Assembly (NCBI GenBank): GCA_023701085.1
Contig: JAMPXR010000213.1
Coordinates: forward strand, 1 to 5,249
Direction: 5' to 3'
DNA: 5,249 nt
From: Ramlibacter sp.
GTDB lineage: Bacteria > Pseudomonadota > Gammaproteobacteria > Burkholderiales > Burkholderiaceae_C
Below the pieces are notes generated by a model, which had not been told where the DNA came from, ran no database searches, and saw only the letters and a program-made list of their open reading frames with translations. Shown piece after piece: positions 1 through 5,249 of the stretch (within the stretch, counting starts at the first letter, position 1; each line of letters opens with the position of its first letter). Made by a program: the position numbers and the translations under genes.

Positions 1-323
1 AGCGCCAGCCACAGGCCGAAGGCCAGGCCCAGCACGGTGCCGAAGGCGAACGCCAGCCCCGTCTCGAGCAGCGTCACGCCCAGGTGCAGGTAGATGTCGG
101 CGCGCCCCGGCAGGCCCTCGGGGAACAGCCAGTTCTCGCCGATGGCCAACGGCATGAACCAGGACCAGATGCGGCCCGCCACCTTGACCGGTTCGCCGAG
201 AAAGAACGCGTACTGCGGATTGCGGCTGACCAGCTGCCATGCCAGCAGGAAGACGATCAGCACGCCCAGCTGCCAGGCGCGCAGGTTGCGGCTGGAAGGA
301 CGCAGCGCCGAGAAAAGGCTCAT
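1..323 (-). CDS. NitT/TauT-type ABC transporter permease, N-terminal 107 residues (partial)
   Basis: This is the start of an inner-membrane permease subunit that would form the translocation channel of the importer encoded with the two genes upstream. The reading frame stays open to the window edge, so only 107 residues are visible, out of roughly 250-280 in this family. It begins MSLFSALRPSSRN; a hydrophobic segment follows at about residues 17-33 (LGVLIVFLLAW). A second starts near residue 83, within HLGVTLLETGLAFAFGTVLG, which resembles the start of the binding-protein-dependent transport domain of SsuC/TauC-type permeases. The diagnostic EAA loop lies beyond the window. The ATG overlaps the ATPase stop codon as ATGA (320-323), and only a weak purine stretch precedes it, so translational coupling is likely. 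Family assignment is firm from sequence plus context; the substrate is unknown. Confidence 0.9.
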   Translation of the reverse strand, partial: MSLFSALRPSSRNLRAWQLGVLIVFLLAWQLVSRNPQYAFFLGEPVKVAGRIWSWFMPLAIGENWLFPEGLPGRADIYLHLGVTLLETGLAFAFGTVLGLAFGLWLA

Positions 324-1135
324 GCTGCTTTCTTCAATTGCTGGGCATAGCCCTTGAGGACCTCGTCGCGCAGGACGGCCCAGATCTGCCGGTGCAGCTC
401 GAAGAAGCGCGGCAGGTTCCGCACCTCGGCCACGTCGCGCGGTCGCGCCAGGTCGACCTCGAATTCGCCGATCGGGCGGGTGGCGGGCCCCGCCGACAGC
501 ACCAGGACGCGGTCGCTCATCGCGATCGCCTCGTCCAGGTCGTGCGTGATGAACAGCACCGCCTTGCGCTTGGCCGCCCACAGGTCCAGCACCTCGTTTT
601 CCATGAGCTGGCGCGTCTGGATGTCCAGGGCGCTGAAAGGCTCGTCCATGAGGATGATGTCGGGGTCCAGCGCCAGCACCTGCGCCAGCGCGGTGCGCTT
701 GCGCATGCCGCCCGAAAGCTGGTGCGGGTAGCGGTCGCCGAATCCGGACAGGCCCACGCGTTCCAGCCACGCCTGCGCCTGCGCGCGCGCGTCGGCGTCG
801 CCGACCCCGCGGTATTGCAGCCCGACCATCACGTTGTCGATGGCGCTGCGCCAGGGCATCAGCGCCTCCGACTGAAACATGTAGCCGGCCCGCCGGTTGA
901 TGCCCTGCAAAGGCGCCCCGAACACCTTGACATCACCCGAAGAGGCGTCCAGCAGTCCGGCGGCCACGTTCAGCAGCGTCGACTTGCCGCAGCCGGTGGG
1001 CCCGACCACCGACACGAATTCGCCCGCGCGCACGCGCAGCGTCGTGTCGGCCACGGCCGTATAGCGCTGCCCGGGATTGTCGGGCGAATGGAAGGTGACG
1101 GTGATGCGATTGAGTTCGAGCGCGAACGGCGACAT
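320..1135 (-). CDS. NitT/TauT-type ABC transporter ATP-binding protein
   Basis: This 271-residue cytoplasmic ATPase would power uptake by the adjacent permease and binding protein. All nucleotide-binding motifs are present and in order: Walker A GPTGCGKST (45-53), Q-loop YMFQ (glutamine 88), signature LSGGM (140-144), Walker B ILMDEP (161-166, catalytic glutamate 165), D-loop SALD (168-171) and H-loop histidine 198 in ITHD. The EPFSALD wording and overall length fit the SsuB/TauB/NrtD branch. The signature continues as RKR, where RQR is the commoner form. The ATG at 1135 is supported by a GGGGTAGG stretch eight bases upstream and by the N-terminal beta strand of the fold. It follows the binding-protein gene after 59 bases and overlaps the permease start by four. 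The substrate could be a sulfonate, nitrate, pyrimidine precursor or other small molecule; sequence alone does not decide. Confidence 0.95.
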   Translation of the reverse strand: MSPFALELNRITVTFHSPDNPGQRYTAVADTTLRVRAGEFVSVVGPTGCGKSTLLNVAAGLLDASSGDVKVFGAPLQGINRRAGYMFQSEALMPWRSAIDNVMVGLQYRGVGDADARAQAQAWLERVGLSGFGDRYPHQLSGGMRKRTALAQVLALDPDIILMDEPFSALDIQTRQLMENEVLDLWAAKRKAVLFITHDLDEAIAMSDRVLVLSAGPATRPIGEFEVDLARPRDVAEVRNLPRFFELHRQIWAVLRDEVLKGYAQQLKKAA

Positions 1136-1160
1136 GAGCCAAGCCTACCCCAAGTCGCAA

Positions 1161-1175
1161 GCCCGCCGGGCGGGC
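1161..1175 (-). promoter_or_regulatory. GC-only intercistronic hairpin between binding protein and ATPase genes
   Basis: In the 59-base gap the bases GCCCGC and GCGGGC form a perfect six-pair stem around a three-base loop. In the sense direction it is followed by TTGCGACTT rather than a run of T, so it is not a clear intrinsic terminator. In binding-protein operons a hairpin at this place often protects the upstream message or lets part of the transcription stop, which gives more binding protein than membrane subunits. That role is inferred here. Confidence 0.45.
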
Positions 1176-1194
1176 CTGCCATCCTCTTCGCCGC

Positions 1195-2241
1195 CTACGC
1201 CTTGAACTTGTCCTTGGCCCGGCGCGCGAATTCGTTGGTATACGTTTTGGACAGCTCGATCTTGTCGGCCTTGATGGCGGGATCGAAACTGGCCAGCGCC
1301 TTGAGCGCCGTGCGCGCGCCCTCGTCCGGGATCATGCCGTCCAGGGCGATCGCCTCGCGCACCTTGTTGAACGATGCAAGGTACAGCGCGCGATCGCCGA
1401 GCAGGTAGCCCTCGGGCACGGTCTTGATGATGTCGCTGGGGCCGGCCGTCTGCAGCCACTTGAGCCCATGCACGATGGCATTGGCCAGCGCCTGGCAGGT
1501 GTTCGGGTTCTTCTGGATGAACTCCGCGTGCGTGTAGAAGCAGGCGGCGGGCATGGGCCCGCCAAAGACGTCCAGCGTGCCCTTGAGCGTGCGCGTGTCG
1601 CTGATGATCTTCACGTCGCCCTTCTGTTCGAGCATCGTCATGACCGGGTCGGTATTGCTCATGGCGTCGATCTGCCCCGAGCGCAGCGCGGCCAGCGCGC
1701 CGGCCGATGTGCCCACGCCCACCCAGCTCACCTCGTTGGACTTGATGCCGGCGCGCGAGAGCACCAGGTTGGCCACCATGTTGGTGGACGACCCGGGCGC
1801 GGAGACGCCGATCTTCTTGCCCTTCAGGTCGGCGGGCAACCGGTAATTGGGCATGGCCTTGGTCGACACGCCCACGGCGATCTGCGGAGCCCGTCCCTGC
1901 AGCACGAACGCGCTGATGTTCTGGTTCTTGCTCTGCATGTTGATCGTGTGCTCGTACGCGCCGCTGACGACATCGGCGGAGCCGCCGACCAGTGCCTGCA
2001 AGGCGCGCGCGCCGCCGGCGAAATCGGAGATCTCGACGTCCAGGCCTTCGGCCTTGAAGTAGCCCAGCTGTTCCGAGATGGTCAGCGGAAGGTAGTAGAA
2101 GGCCGCCTTGCCGCCGACGGCGATGGCGACTTTGCTCTTTTCGAGTTTGCTCTGGGCGCGCAGCGCGGGTGCGGCGATGGAGGCGACGGTGACGGCCGCG
2201 ACCGAGGCGAACGCTCGTCGCGTGAACGGAATATTTCTCAT
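1195..2241 (-). CDS. NitT/TauT-family ABC transporter substrate-binding protein
   Basis: This 348-residue protein is the likely periplasmic receptor of the importer. The leader MRNIPFTRRAFASVAAV has twin arginines at 8-9 in a TRRAFA context, then a hydrophobic stretch and a likely cleavage after LRA near residue 29; this looks like a Tat signal. No lipobox cysteine is present. The mature part has the SsuA/NMT1-like layout: YYLPLTISEQLGYFKAEGLDVE (about 49-70), GGARALQALVGGSADVVSGAYEH (76-98) and LKGKKIGVSAPGSSTN (139-154), followed by the GALAALRSGQIDA strand-helix (181-193). The ATG at 2241 is chosen over one 81 bases upstream because GAGAGGA (2256-2250) sits eight bases before it and the signal peptide starts there. 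The ligand is not predictable. The 106-base upstream gap suggests a possible own promoter, but I could not identify convincing -35 and -10 boxes. Confidence 0.93.
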   Translation of the reverse strand: MRNIPFTRRAFASVAAVTVASIAAPALRAQSKLEKSKVAIAVGGKAAFYYLPLTISEQLGYFKAEGLDVEISDFAGGARALQALVGGSADVVSGAYEHTINMQSKNQNISAFVLQGRAPQIAVGVSTKAMPNYRLPADLKGKKIGVSAPGSSTNMVANLVLSRAGIKSNEVSWVGVGTSAGALAALRSGQIDAMSNTDPVMTMLEQKGDVKIISDTRTLKGTLDVFGGPMPAACFYTHAEFIQKNPNTCQALANAIVHGLKWLQTAGPSDIIKTVPEGYLLGDRALYLASFNKVREAIALDGMIPDEGARTALKALASFDPAIKADKIELSKTYTNEFARRAKDKFKA

Positions 2242-2249
2242 TGAAAGGG

Positions 2250-2256
2250 TCCTCTC
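2250..2256 (-). promoter_or_regulatory. Ribosome binding site of the substrate-binding protein gene
   Basis: The sense bases GAGAGGA lie eight bases before the ATG at 2241. This strong Shine-Dalgarno sequence decides the start of the gene and argues against the longer reading frame that begins at 2322. Confidence 0.8.
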
Positions 2257-2291
2257 TGTGCTTGTCGAGGTTAGTCGGCGCCCCTGCGCGA

Positions 2292-2313
2292 CGCATCGGG
2301 AACATCCCGTGCG
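2292..2313. other. Bulged hairpin in the gap between the MAPEG and binding-protein genes
   Basis: In the 106-base gap, CGGGA (2297-2301) pairs with TCCCG (2305-2309) around a three-base loop. Four more pairs extend it (CGCA 2292-2295 with TGCG 2310-2313), with one bulged T at 2296. The structure has nine pairs on either strand. No T-run follows it in the minus-strand direction, so it is not a textbook terminator. It may mark the end of the dnaX-recR transcript or act in the leader of the ABC operon; both are guesses. Confidence 0.35.
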
Positions 2314-2347
2314 GGTTTCCACGTAAGTCTTGGCGAAGAAGAGGACT

Positions 2348-2761
2348 TCAGTGCCAGCCGCTGAACAGAATGCCGACGTTGACGAGGAAAGCCAGCGCCC
2401 AGATCAGCGAGCGCACAGTCGCCAGGTCGGCGACATACATGGCGATGTAGATGATTCTCAGCGTGACGAACAGCACGGCCAGTATGTCCAGCCGCGTCTG
2501 CGGCGCACCGAGCTGATGCGCGATGACCACCGCCCCGATGAAGAACGGCAGCGCTTCGAAGCTGTTCGCCTGCGCCGCGTTCGCCCGCGCGGTCCAGCCG
2601 GTCTGGCGCGCCAGCCACCCGCGCGGATCGCGGTTGTCCAAGCCCCCCGCGCGGCGCGGCTTTCCGAAGCCCGGCGATTTCGCCAGCCAGCTGCAGGCCA
2701 GCGGCAGCAGCGCCGCGACCAGCACGCACCAGTGGGCAACGGTAAATCGCGCGACCTGCAT
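2348..2761 (-). CDS. MAPEG-family small integral membrane protein
   Basis: This 137-residue protein belongs to the MAPEG superfamily (membrane-associated proteins in eicosanoid and glutathione metabolism), in its uncharacterised bacterial branch. Four hydrophobic segments lie at about residues 5-26, 69-85, 90-110 and 114-134, the usual four-helix plan. The family pattern is visible: RANAAQANSFEALPFF (59-74) has the conserved asparagines, glutamate 69 and proline 72, and LRIIYIAMYVAD (101-112) carries the arginine and tyrosines typical of the third helix. Some family members bind glutathione, but many bacterial ones have no known reaction, so no enzyme activity is claimed. The start at 2761 lies six bases after the recR stop, and its likely ribosome binding site AGGAAA forms the last two codons of recR. 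It therefore appears to be the final gene of the dnaX-ybaB-recR transcript. Confidence 0.88.
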   Translation of the reverse strand: MQVARFTVAHWCVLVAALLPLACSWLAKSPGFGKPRRAGGLDNRDPRGWLARQTGWTARANAAQANSFEALPFFIGAVVIAHQLGAPQTRLDILAVLFVTLRIIYIAMYVADLATVRSLIWALAFLVNVGILFSGWH

Positions 2762-2767
2762 GCCCTG

Positions 2768-3358
2768 CTATTTCCTGTCGACCAGTGCGTGGGCGATGGT
2801 GCCCAGGTCGACGTATTCCAGCTCGCTGCCCGCCGGCACGCCACGCGCCAGCCGCGTGACGGACAGGGCGCGCGCCTTGAGCGCTTCCCCGATCACATGC
2901 GCCGTCGCTTCGCCCTCGGCGGTGAAGTTGGTGGCGAGGATCACCTCGCGCACCTCGCCATCGGTGGCGCGCGCGAGCAGCTTGTCCAGTCCGATGTCTT
3001 TCGGCCCTATGCCGTCCAGCGGGCTGAGCTTGCCCATCAGGACAAAGTAAAGCCCGCCGAAGGCGGCGGTGCGCTCGACGGCGGCCTGGTCGGCGGGCGT
3101 TTCGACCACGCACAGCTTGCTGCGATCGCGGCGCGGGTCCTGGCAGGTGGCGCACACCTCGTTTTCGGTGAAGGTATGGCACAGGCTGCAATGCCTGATC
3201 TGGGTCGCCGCCTTCTCCAGGGCCCGCGCCAGCACCTGGGCACCCGCACGGTCGTGCTGCAGCAGGTGGAACGCCATGCGCGAGGCCGACTTGACGCCCA
3301 CACCGGGCAGGCGGCGCAAAGCGTCGATCAGGGCGGCAAGGGCGTTCGTGTCCGACAC
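2768..3358 (-). CDS. recR: Recombination mediator protein RecR
   Basis: RecR works with RecO (and RecF) to load RecA onto single-stranded DNA covered by SSB during gap repair. The protein has 196 residues, close to the 201 of E. coli. Domains appear in the expected order: helix-hairpin-helix DNA-binding region (about 8-30, [17 protein letters not shown]), a four-cysteine zinc finger (C57, C60, C69, C72), a TOPRIM domain opening with LCVVETPAD (82-90), the motif [15 protein letters not shown] (105-119), and the C-terminal [12 protein letters not shown] (173-184). The start codon is GTG, placed so that the protein opens [19 protein letters not shown], matching the length of the family's N-terminus. 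Its Shine-Dalgarno bases AAGG partly overlap the ybaB TAA stop, five bases before the GTG, which suggests coupling to ybaB translation. No key residue is missing. Confidence 0.97.
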   Translation of the reverse strand: MSDTNALAALIDALRRLPGVGVKSASRMAFHLLQHDRAGAQVLARALEKAATQIRHCSLCHTFTENEVCATCQDPRRDRSKLCVVETPADQAAVERTAAFGGLYFVLMGKLSPLDGIGPKDIGLDKLLARATDGEVREVILATNFTAEGEATAHVIGEALKARALSVTRLARGVPAGSELEYVDLGTIAHALVDRK

Positions 3359-3363
3359 TACGG

Positions 3364-3368
3364 CCTTA
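3364..3368 (-). promoter_or_regulatory. recR ribosome binding site overlapping the ybaB stop codon
   Basis: The sense bases TAAGG join the ybaB TAA stop to a short Shine-Dalgarno core, five bases before the recR GTG. A ribosome ending on ybaB would sit over this site, so reinitiation is a likely route to RecR synthesis. Confidence 0.55.
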
Positions 3369-3689
3369 GAACGGCATCTTCATGCCCGGCGGCAGGCCGG
3401 CGGTGACCTTCCCGAGCTTTTCCTGGGAGGTTTCCTCTGCCTTGCGAACCGCGGCATTGAAGGCCGCAGCCACCAGGTCCTCCAGCATGTCCTTGTCGTC
3501 GGCGAGCAGGCTGGGATCAATCGTGACGCGCTTGACGTCGTGCTTGCAGGTCATCGTGACCTTCACCAGCCCGGCGCCCGACTCGCCCGTGACTTCGATG
3601 GCCGCAAGCTCCTCCTGCGCCTTCTTGATGTTGTCCTGCATGGCCTGCGCCTGTTTCATCAGGCCGGCAAGCTGTCCTTTGTTGAACAT
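3366..3689 (-). CDS. ybaB: YbaB/EbfC-family nucleoid-associated protein
   Basis: This small DNA-binding protein (107 residues; 109 in E. coli) belongs to the YbaB/EbfC family, whose members form homodimers that bind and bridge DNA. The N-terminal helix [20 protein letters not shown] and its continuation to about residue 30 form the coiled dimer arm. The strongly conserved core follows: [13 protein letters not shown] (33-45), [19 protein letters not shown] (55-73), an [13 protein letters not shown] helix, and the PPGMKMPF end. The ATG at 3689 is preferred because GAGGAA stands six bases upstream and the family begins with MF; the frame stays open upstream to an ATG at 3746, but that extension is unlike the family. 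It lies 53 bases after dnaX and 7 before recR, the usual bacterial order. A part in DNA repair with RecR is often suggested but not settled. Confidence 0.96.
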   Translation of the reverse strand: MFNKGQLAGLMKQAQAMQDNIKKAQEELAAIEVTGESGAGLVKVTMTCKHDVKRVTIDPSLLADDKDMLEDLVAAAFNAAVRKAEETSQEKLGKVTAGLPPGMKMPF

Positions 3690-3695
3690 GATGGG

Positions 3696-3701
3696 TTCCT
3701 C
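3696..3701 (-). promoter_or_regulatory. Ribosome binding site of ybaB
   Basis: The sense bases GAGGAA stand six bases before the ATG at 3689. They fix the start of ybaB and show that it can be translated independently of dnaX despite the short 53-base gap. Confidence 0.8.
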
Positions 3702-3742
3702 GGTCGTTTTCGGATCAAAGCTGCGGACTCTGCCCGGATGTT

Positions 3743-5249
3743 TCACTCGGACGGAGAAGGCCGAGAGGGCCGGTCCCCGAGCTCATGGGTGGATAGGGGT
3801 TTGATGCTTCCAGGCACGATTCTCGCGCCAAACTCGCGCACCATCGCCTGAACGAAGGGGTCGGCGTGGATGATGTCCTCGGCGGCGCGCTGTTTCGCCG
3901 CCGCCGCCGCCGCGATGCGCCGTGCCGGGCTGTCGCTGACGGGGCCCACTTCGACGCTCAAGCTCACGCGCTGACCGGCCGCCGCGAGCGCGTTCTGCAG
4001 CCGCTCCCGGCTGGTGGGCTGGTTCAGCGATTCGCGTTCCACGCGCAGCATCCAGTGCCCTTCGTCCCGCCCCACCAGCTGCGACTGCAGCGCCAGCTCG
4101 CGCACCATGGCCGTCACGGCCTCCCGCGCCACCAGGTCGGCGACGGTCGCGTGCCAGAAGTCGCCCTCCTGCGTCGGCACCCAAGCGGGTGACGCAGCCC
4201 CGCTCTCACGCGCGGACTCGGCCTGCACGCGCACCGGCACGCCCAGCACTTCGCCGGCTGGCCGTCCGTTGGGCGCTTCGGGGCCTTCGCGTCGCGCGGT
4301 GGTCAGCGGCGGCGATTCCACCACCCGCAGCACGCGACCGGGCGGCGCGTCGCCCGCCGGCACCCGGGTGCGGGAAGGGGCCGGCGCCTGCAAAGGAGCG
4401 GCTGCCGGCGCCGGCCGCGTCGTCGTGGATGCAGGCTGGCCGCGATTCGGTTCGAACCCGGCCGCGCCGGCCTCATCCGGAGTTTTTTTTTCCGTGGGCT
4501 GCGCGGGGCGCGCGCCGGCGGCGGGCTTGAAAGCCAGCAGCCGCAACAGCACCATCGTCAGTCCCGCATATTCGTCGGGCGCCAGGCCCAGCTCCGCGCG
4601 GCCCTGCAGGCAGATGCTGTACAGCAGCTGCACTTCGTCGGCCGGCATCAGCGCCGCCAGGCGCGCGATTTCTGCCGTCTCGCTGTCGCCGTGGTCCGCC
4701 GCCGACGGCACGGCCTGGATCACGGCCATGCGCTGCAGCACCGCGCTCATCTCTTCCAGCGTGGACGCGGCGCTCAGGCCCAGGGTGCGCAAGGCGTCCG
4801 AGGTTTCCACCACCGACCTGGCGTCGCCCGCCGCGAGCGCGTCCAGCAGGCGAAACACGTGGCCGCGATCCACGCTGCCCAGCATCTGCCGCACGGCCGC
4901 CTCCTCGATCTTGCCGCCGCCGTAGGCGATCGCCTGGTCGGTCAGCGACAGCGCATCGCGCATGGAACCGCGCGCGGCGCGGGCCAGCAGTCGCAAGGCC
5001 GGCGCCTGCGCCTCCACGCCCTCGGCCTGCAGCACGCGCAACAGGTGCTCCTGCACGGTCTCGGGCGCCATCGGCCGCAGGTTGAACTGCAGGCAGCGCG
5101 ACAGCACCGTCACCGGCACCTTCTGCGGATCGGTGGTCGCCAGCACGAACTTGAGGTACTCGGGCGGCTCTTCCAGCGTCTTGAGCATCGCGTTGAACGC
5201 GTGCCCGGTGAGCATGTGCACCTCGTCGATCATGAACACCTTGAAGCGG
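3743..5249 (-). CDS. dnaX: DNA polymerase III subunit tau/gamma (partial, N-terminus missing)
   Basis: DnaX is the AAA+ motor of the replicative clamp loader; full-length tau also ties polymerase cores and DnaB helicase together. The frame enters from the window edge, and 501 residues are visible. The first are [13 protein letters not shown], which holds the Walker B motif; by comparison with E. coli about 120 residues, including Walker A and zinc-binding cysteines, lie outside. Then come sensor 1 LATTD, the SRC motif with its arginine finger (50-52), and the conserved [19 protein letters not shown] segment. The collar-like domain III ends near residue 242 (LLRLLAFKP). A linker rich in proline, alanine and arginine follows to about 360. 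The alpha-binding tau domain runs from [11 protein letters not shown] to the end ([11 protein letters not shown]). A nine-adenine run at residues 253-256 can yield the shorter gamma form. The downstream genes are ybaB and recR. Confidence 0.97.
   Translation of the reverse strand, partial: RFKVFMIDEVHMLTGHAFNAMLKTLEEPPEYLKFVLATTDPQKVPVTVLSRCLQFNLRPMAPETVQEHLLRVLQAEGVEAQAPALRLLARAARGSMRDALSLTDQAIAYGGGKIEEAAVRQMLGSVDRGHVFRLLDALAAGDARSVVETSDALRTLGLSAASTLEEMSAVLQRMAVIQAVPSAADHGDSETAEIARLAALMPADEVQLLYSICLQGRAELGLAPDEYAGLTMVLLRLLAFKPAAGARPAQPTEKKTPDEAGAAGFEPNRGQPASTTTRPAPAAAPLQAPAPSRTRVPAGDAPPGRVLRVVESPPLTTARREGPEAPNGRPAGEVLGVPVRVQAESARESGAASPAWVPTQEGDFWHATVADLVAREAVTAMVRELALQSQLVGRDEGHWMLRVERESLNQPTSRERLQNALAAAGQRVSLSVEVGPVSDSPARRIAAAAAAKQRAAEDIIHADPFVQAMVREFGARIVPGSIKPLSTHELGDRPSRPSPSE
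3896..3913 (-). repeat. (GCG)6 triplet repeat in dnaX
   Basis: Six uninterrupted GCG codons encode six alanines (visible residues 446-451) in the tau C-terminal domain, within [12 protein letters not shown]. The repeat is in frame, so gain or loss of a unit would change only the number of alanines. It is probably a simple consequence of high G+C codon choice. Confidence 0.7.
4460..4472 (-). promoter_or_regulatory. Possible stem-loop downstream of the dnaX slippery run
   Basis: The sense bases GGCCG (4472-4468) and CGGCC (4464-4460) pair around a GCG loop. The stem begins 11 bases after the end of the A AAA AAA heptamer at 4484, somewhat farther than in the E. coli dnaX signal. An alternative pairing of CCGG (4480-4477) with CCGG (4461-4458) would bring structure nearer. 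It may stimulate a -1 shift, but such stems are common in sequence this GC-rich. Confidence 0.35.
4473..4492 (-). promoter_or_regulatory. dnaX A9 slippery sequence with -1 frame stop (predicted gamma-producing site)
   Basis: The sense strand carries nine consecutive adenines (4491-4483), read in the zero frame as GAA AAA AAA ACT (E253 K254 K255 T256). It contains the slippery heptamer A AAA AAA. After a -1 shift the next codons are AAC TCC GGA and then TGA (4475-4473), giving a protein that ends EKKNSG just after domain III. E. coli dnaX makes gamma by ribosomal frameshifting at A AAA AAG, and Thermus thermophilus dnaX uses transcriptional slippage on nine adenines. Either mechanism could work here. 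I see no Shine-Dalgarno-like stimulator upstream, which tilts slightly toward slippage by RNA polymerase. Confidence 0.72.

Noticed and set aside
239..1408. Long plus-strand open frame of 389 codons
   Set aside because: It lies antisense to the ATPase and binding-protein genes, gives an arginine- and histidine-rich product with no recognisable motif, and runs across an intergenic gap. Antisense open frames are expected in GC-rich coding DNA.
1468..2244. Plus-strand open frame of 258 codons opposite the binding-protein gene
   Set aside because: Histidine-, glycine- and arginine-rich shadow translation with no domain; the minus strand has a clear receptor gene.
2292..2313. Intrinsic terminator for the dnaX-recR cluster
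   Set aside because: The hairpin is real, but no run of T follows it in the direction of transcription, so I list it only as a structure of unknown role.
2242..2322. 27-residue N-terminal extension of the substrate-binding protein from an upstream ATG
   Set aside because: The extension would bury the Tat signal peptide, and a strong ribosome binding site precedes the internal ATG at 2241.
2330..3406. Plus-strand open frame of 358 codons opposite recR and the MAPEG gene
   Set aside because: It has low-complexity composition and no family pattern, while the opposite strand encodes clear RecR and MAPEG proteins.
3690..3746. 19-residue N-terminal extension of YbaB
   Set aside because: The family starts MF as at 3689, a good GAGGAA site stands before that ATG, and the extension does not resemble YbaB relatives.
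4449..4458. GGTTCGAACC palindrome resembling a tRNA T-arm
   Set aside because: It lies inside the dnaX linker; no acceptor, anticodon or D-arm pairing surrounds it. A ten-base palindrome is expected several times by chance in a window of this length.
1..5249. A novel defence, mobile or biosynthetic system
   Set aside because: Every gene belongs to a recognised family in ordinary order. There are no transposase, integrase, repeat array, tRNA junction or composition break to suggest an accessory island.

Overview
This window comes from a high-G+C bacterium. Protein similarity judged by eye suggests a betaproteobacterium of the order Burkholderiales, perhaps near Bordetella or Achromobacter; that placement is recall-based inference, not a search result. 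All seven supported genes lie on the minus strand and fill almost the whole window, so the text below follows transcription, from high to low coordinates.

The first block is a DNA-metabolism cluster: dnaX (clamp-loader tau/gamma, its N-terminus outside the window), ybaB/ebfC (nucleoid-associated protein), recR (recombination mediator) and a small MAPEG-family membrane protein. dnaX-ybaB-recR is a widely conserved bacterial gene order. Spacing is tight after ybaB: 7 bases before recR and 6 bases before the MAPEG gene. The ribosome binding site of recR spans the ybaB stop codon, and that of the MAPEG gene lies in the last two recR codons.

The second block begins after a 106-base gap that contains a bulged hairpin. 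It encodes a NitT/TauT-type ABC importer: a periplasmic substrate-binding protein with a twin-arginine leader, an ATPase, and a permease cut off by the window start. A GC-rich hairpin separates the binding-protein gene from the ATPase gene. The ATPase and permease genes overlap as ATGA. The substrate cannot be told from sequence.

The most interesting signal is in dnaX: a run of nine adenines in the sense strand (4483-4491), placed exactly where the conserved clamp-loader core ends and the proline/alanine-rich linker begins. A -1 shift there reaches a TGA after only three further codons. This is the expected architecture for making the short gamma protein along with full-length tau, by programmed frameshifting or transcriptional slippage. 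The mechanism is known from other bacteria; its use here is inferred. I found no undescribed system, mobile element, CRISPR array, tRNA or rRNA.
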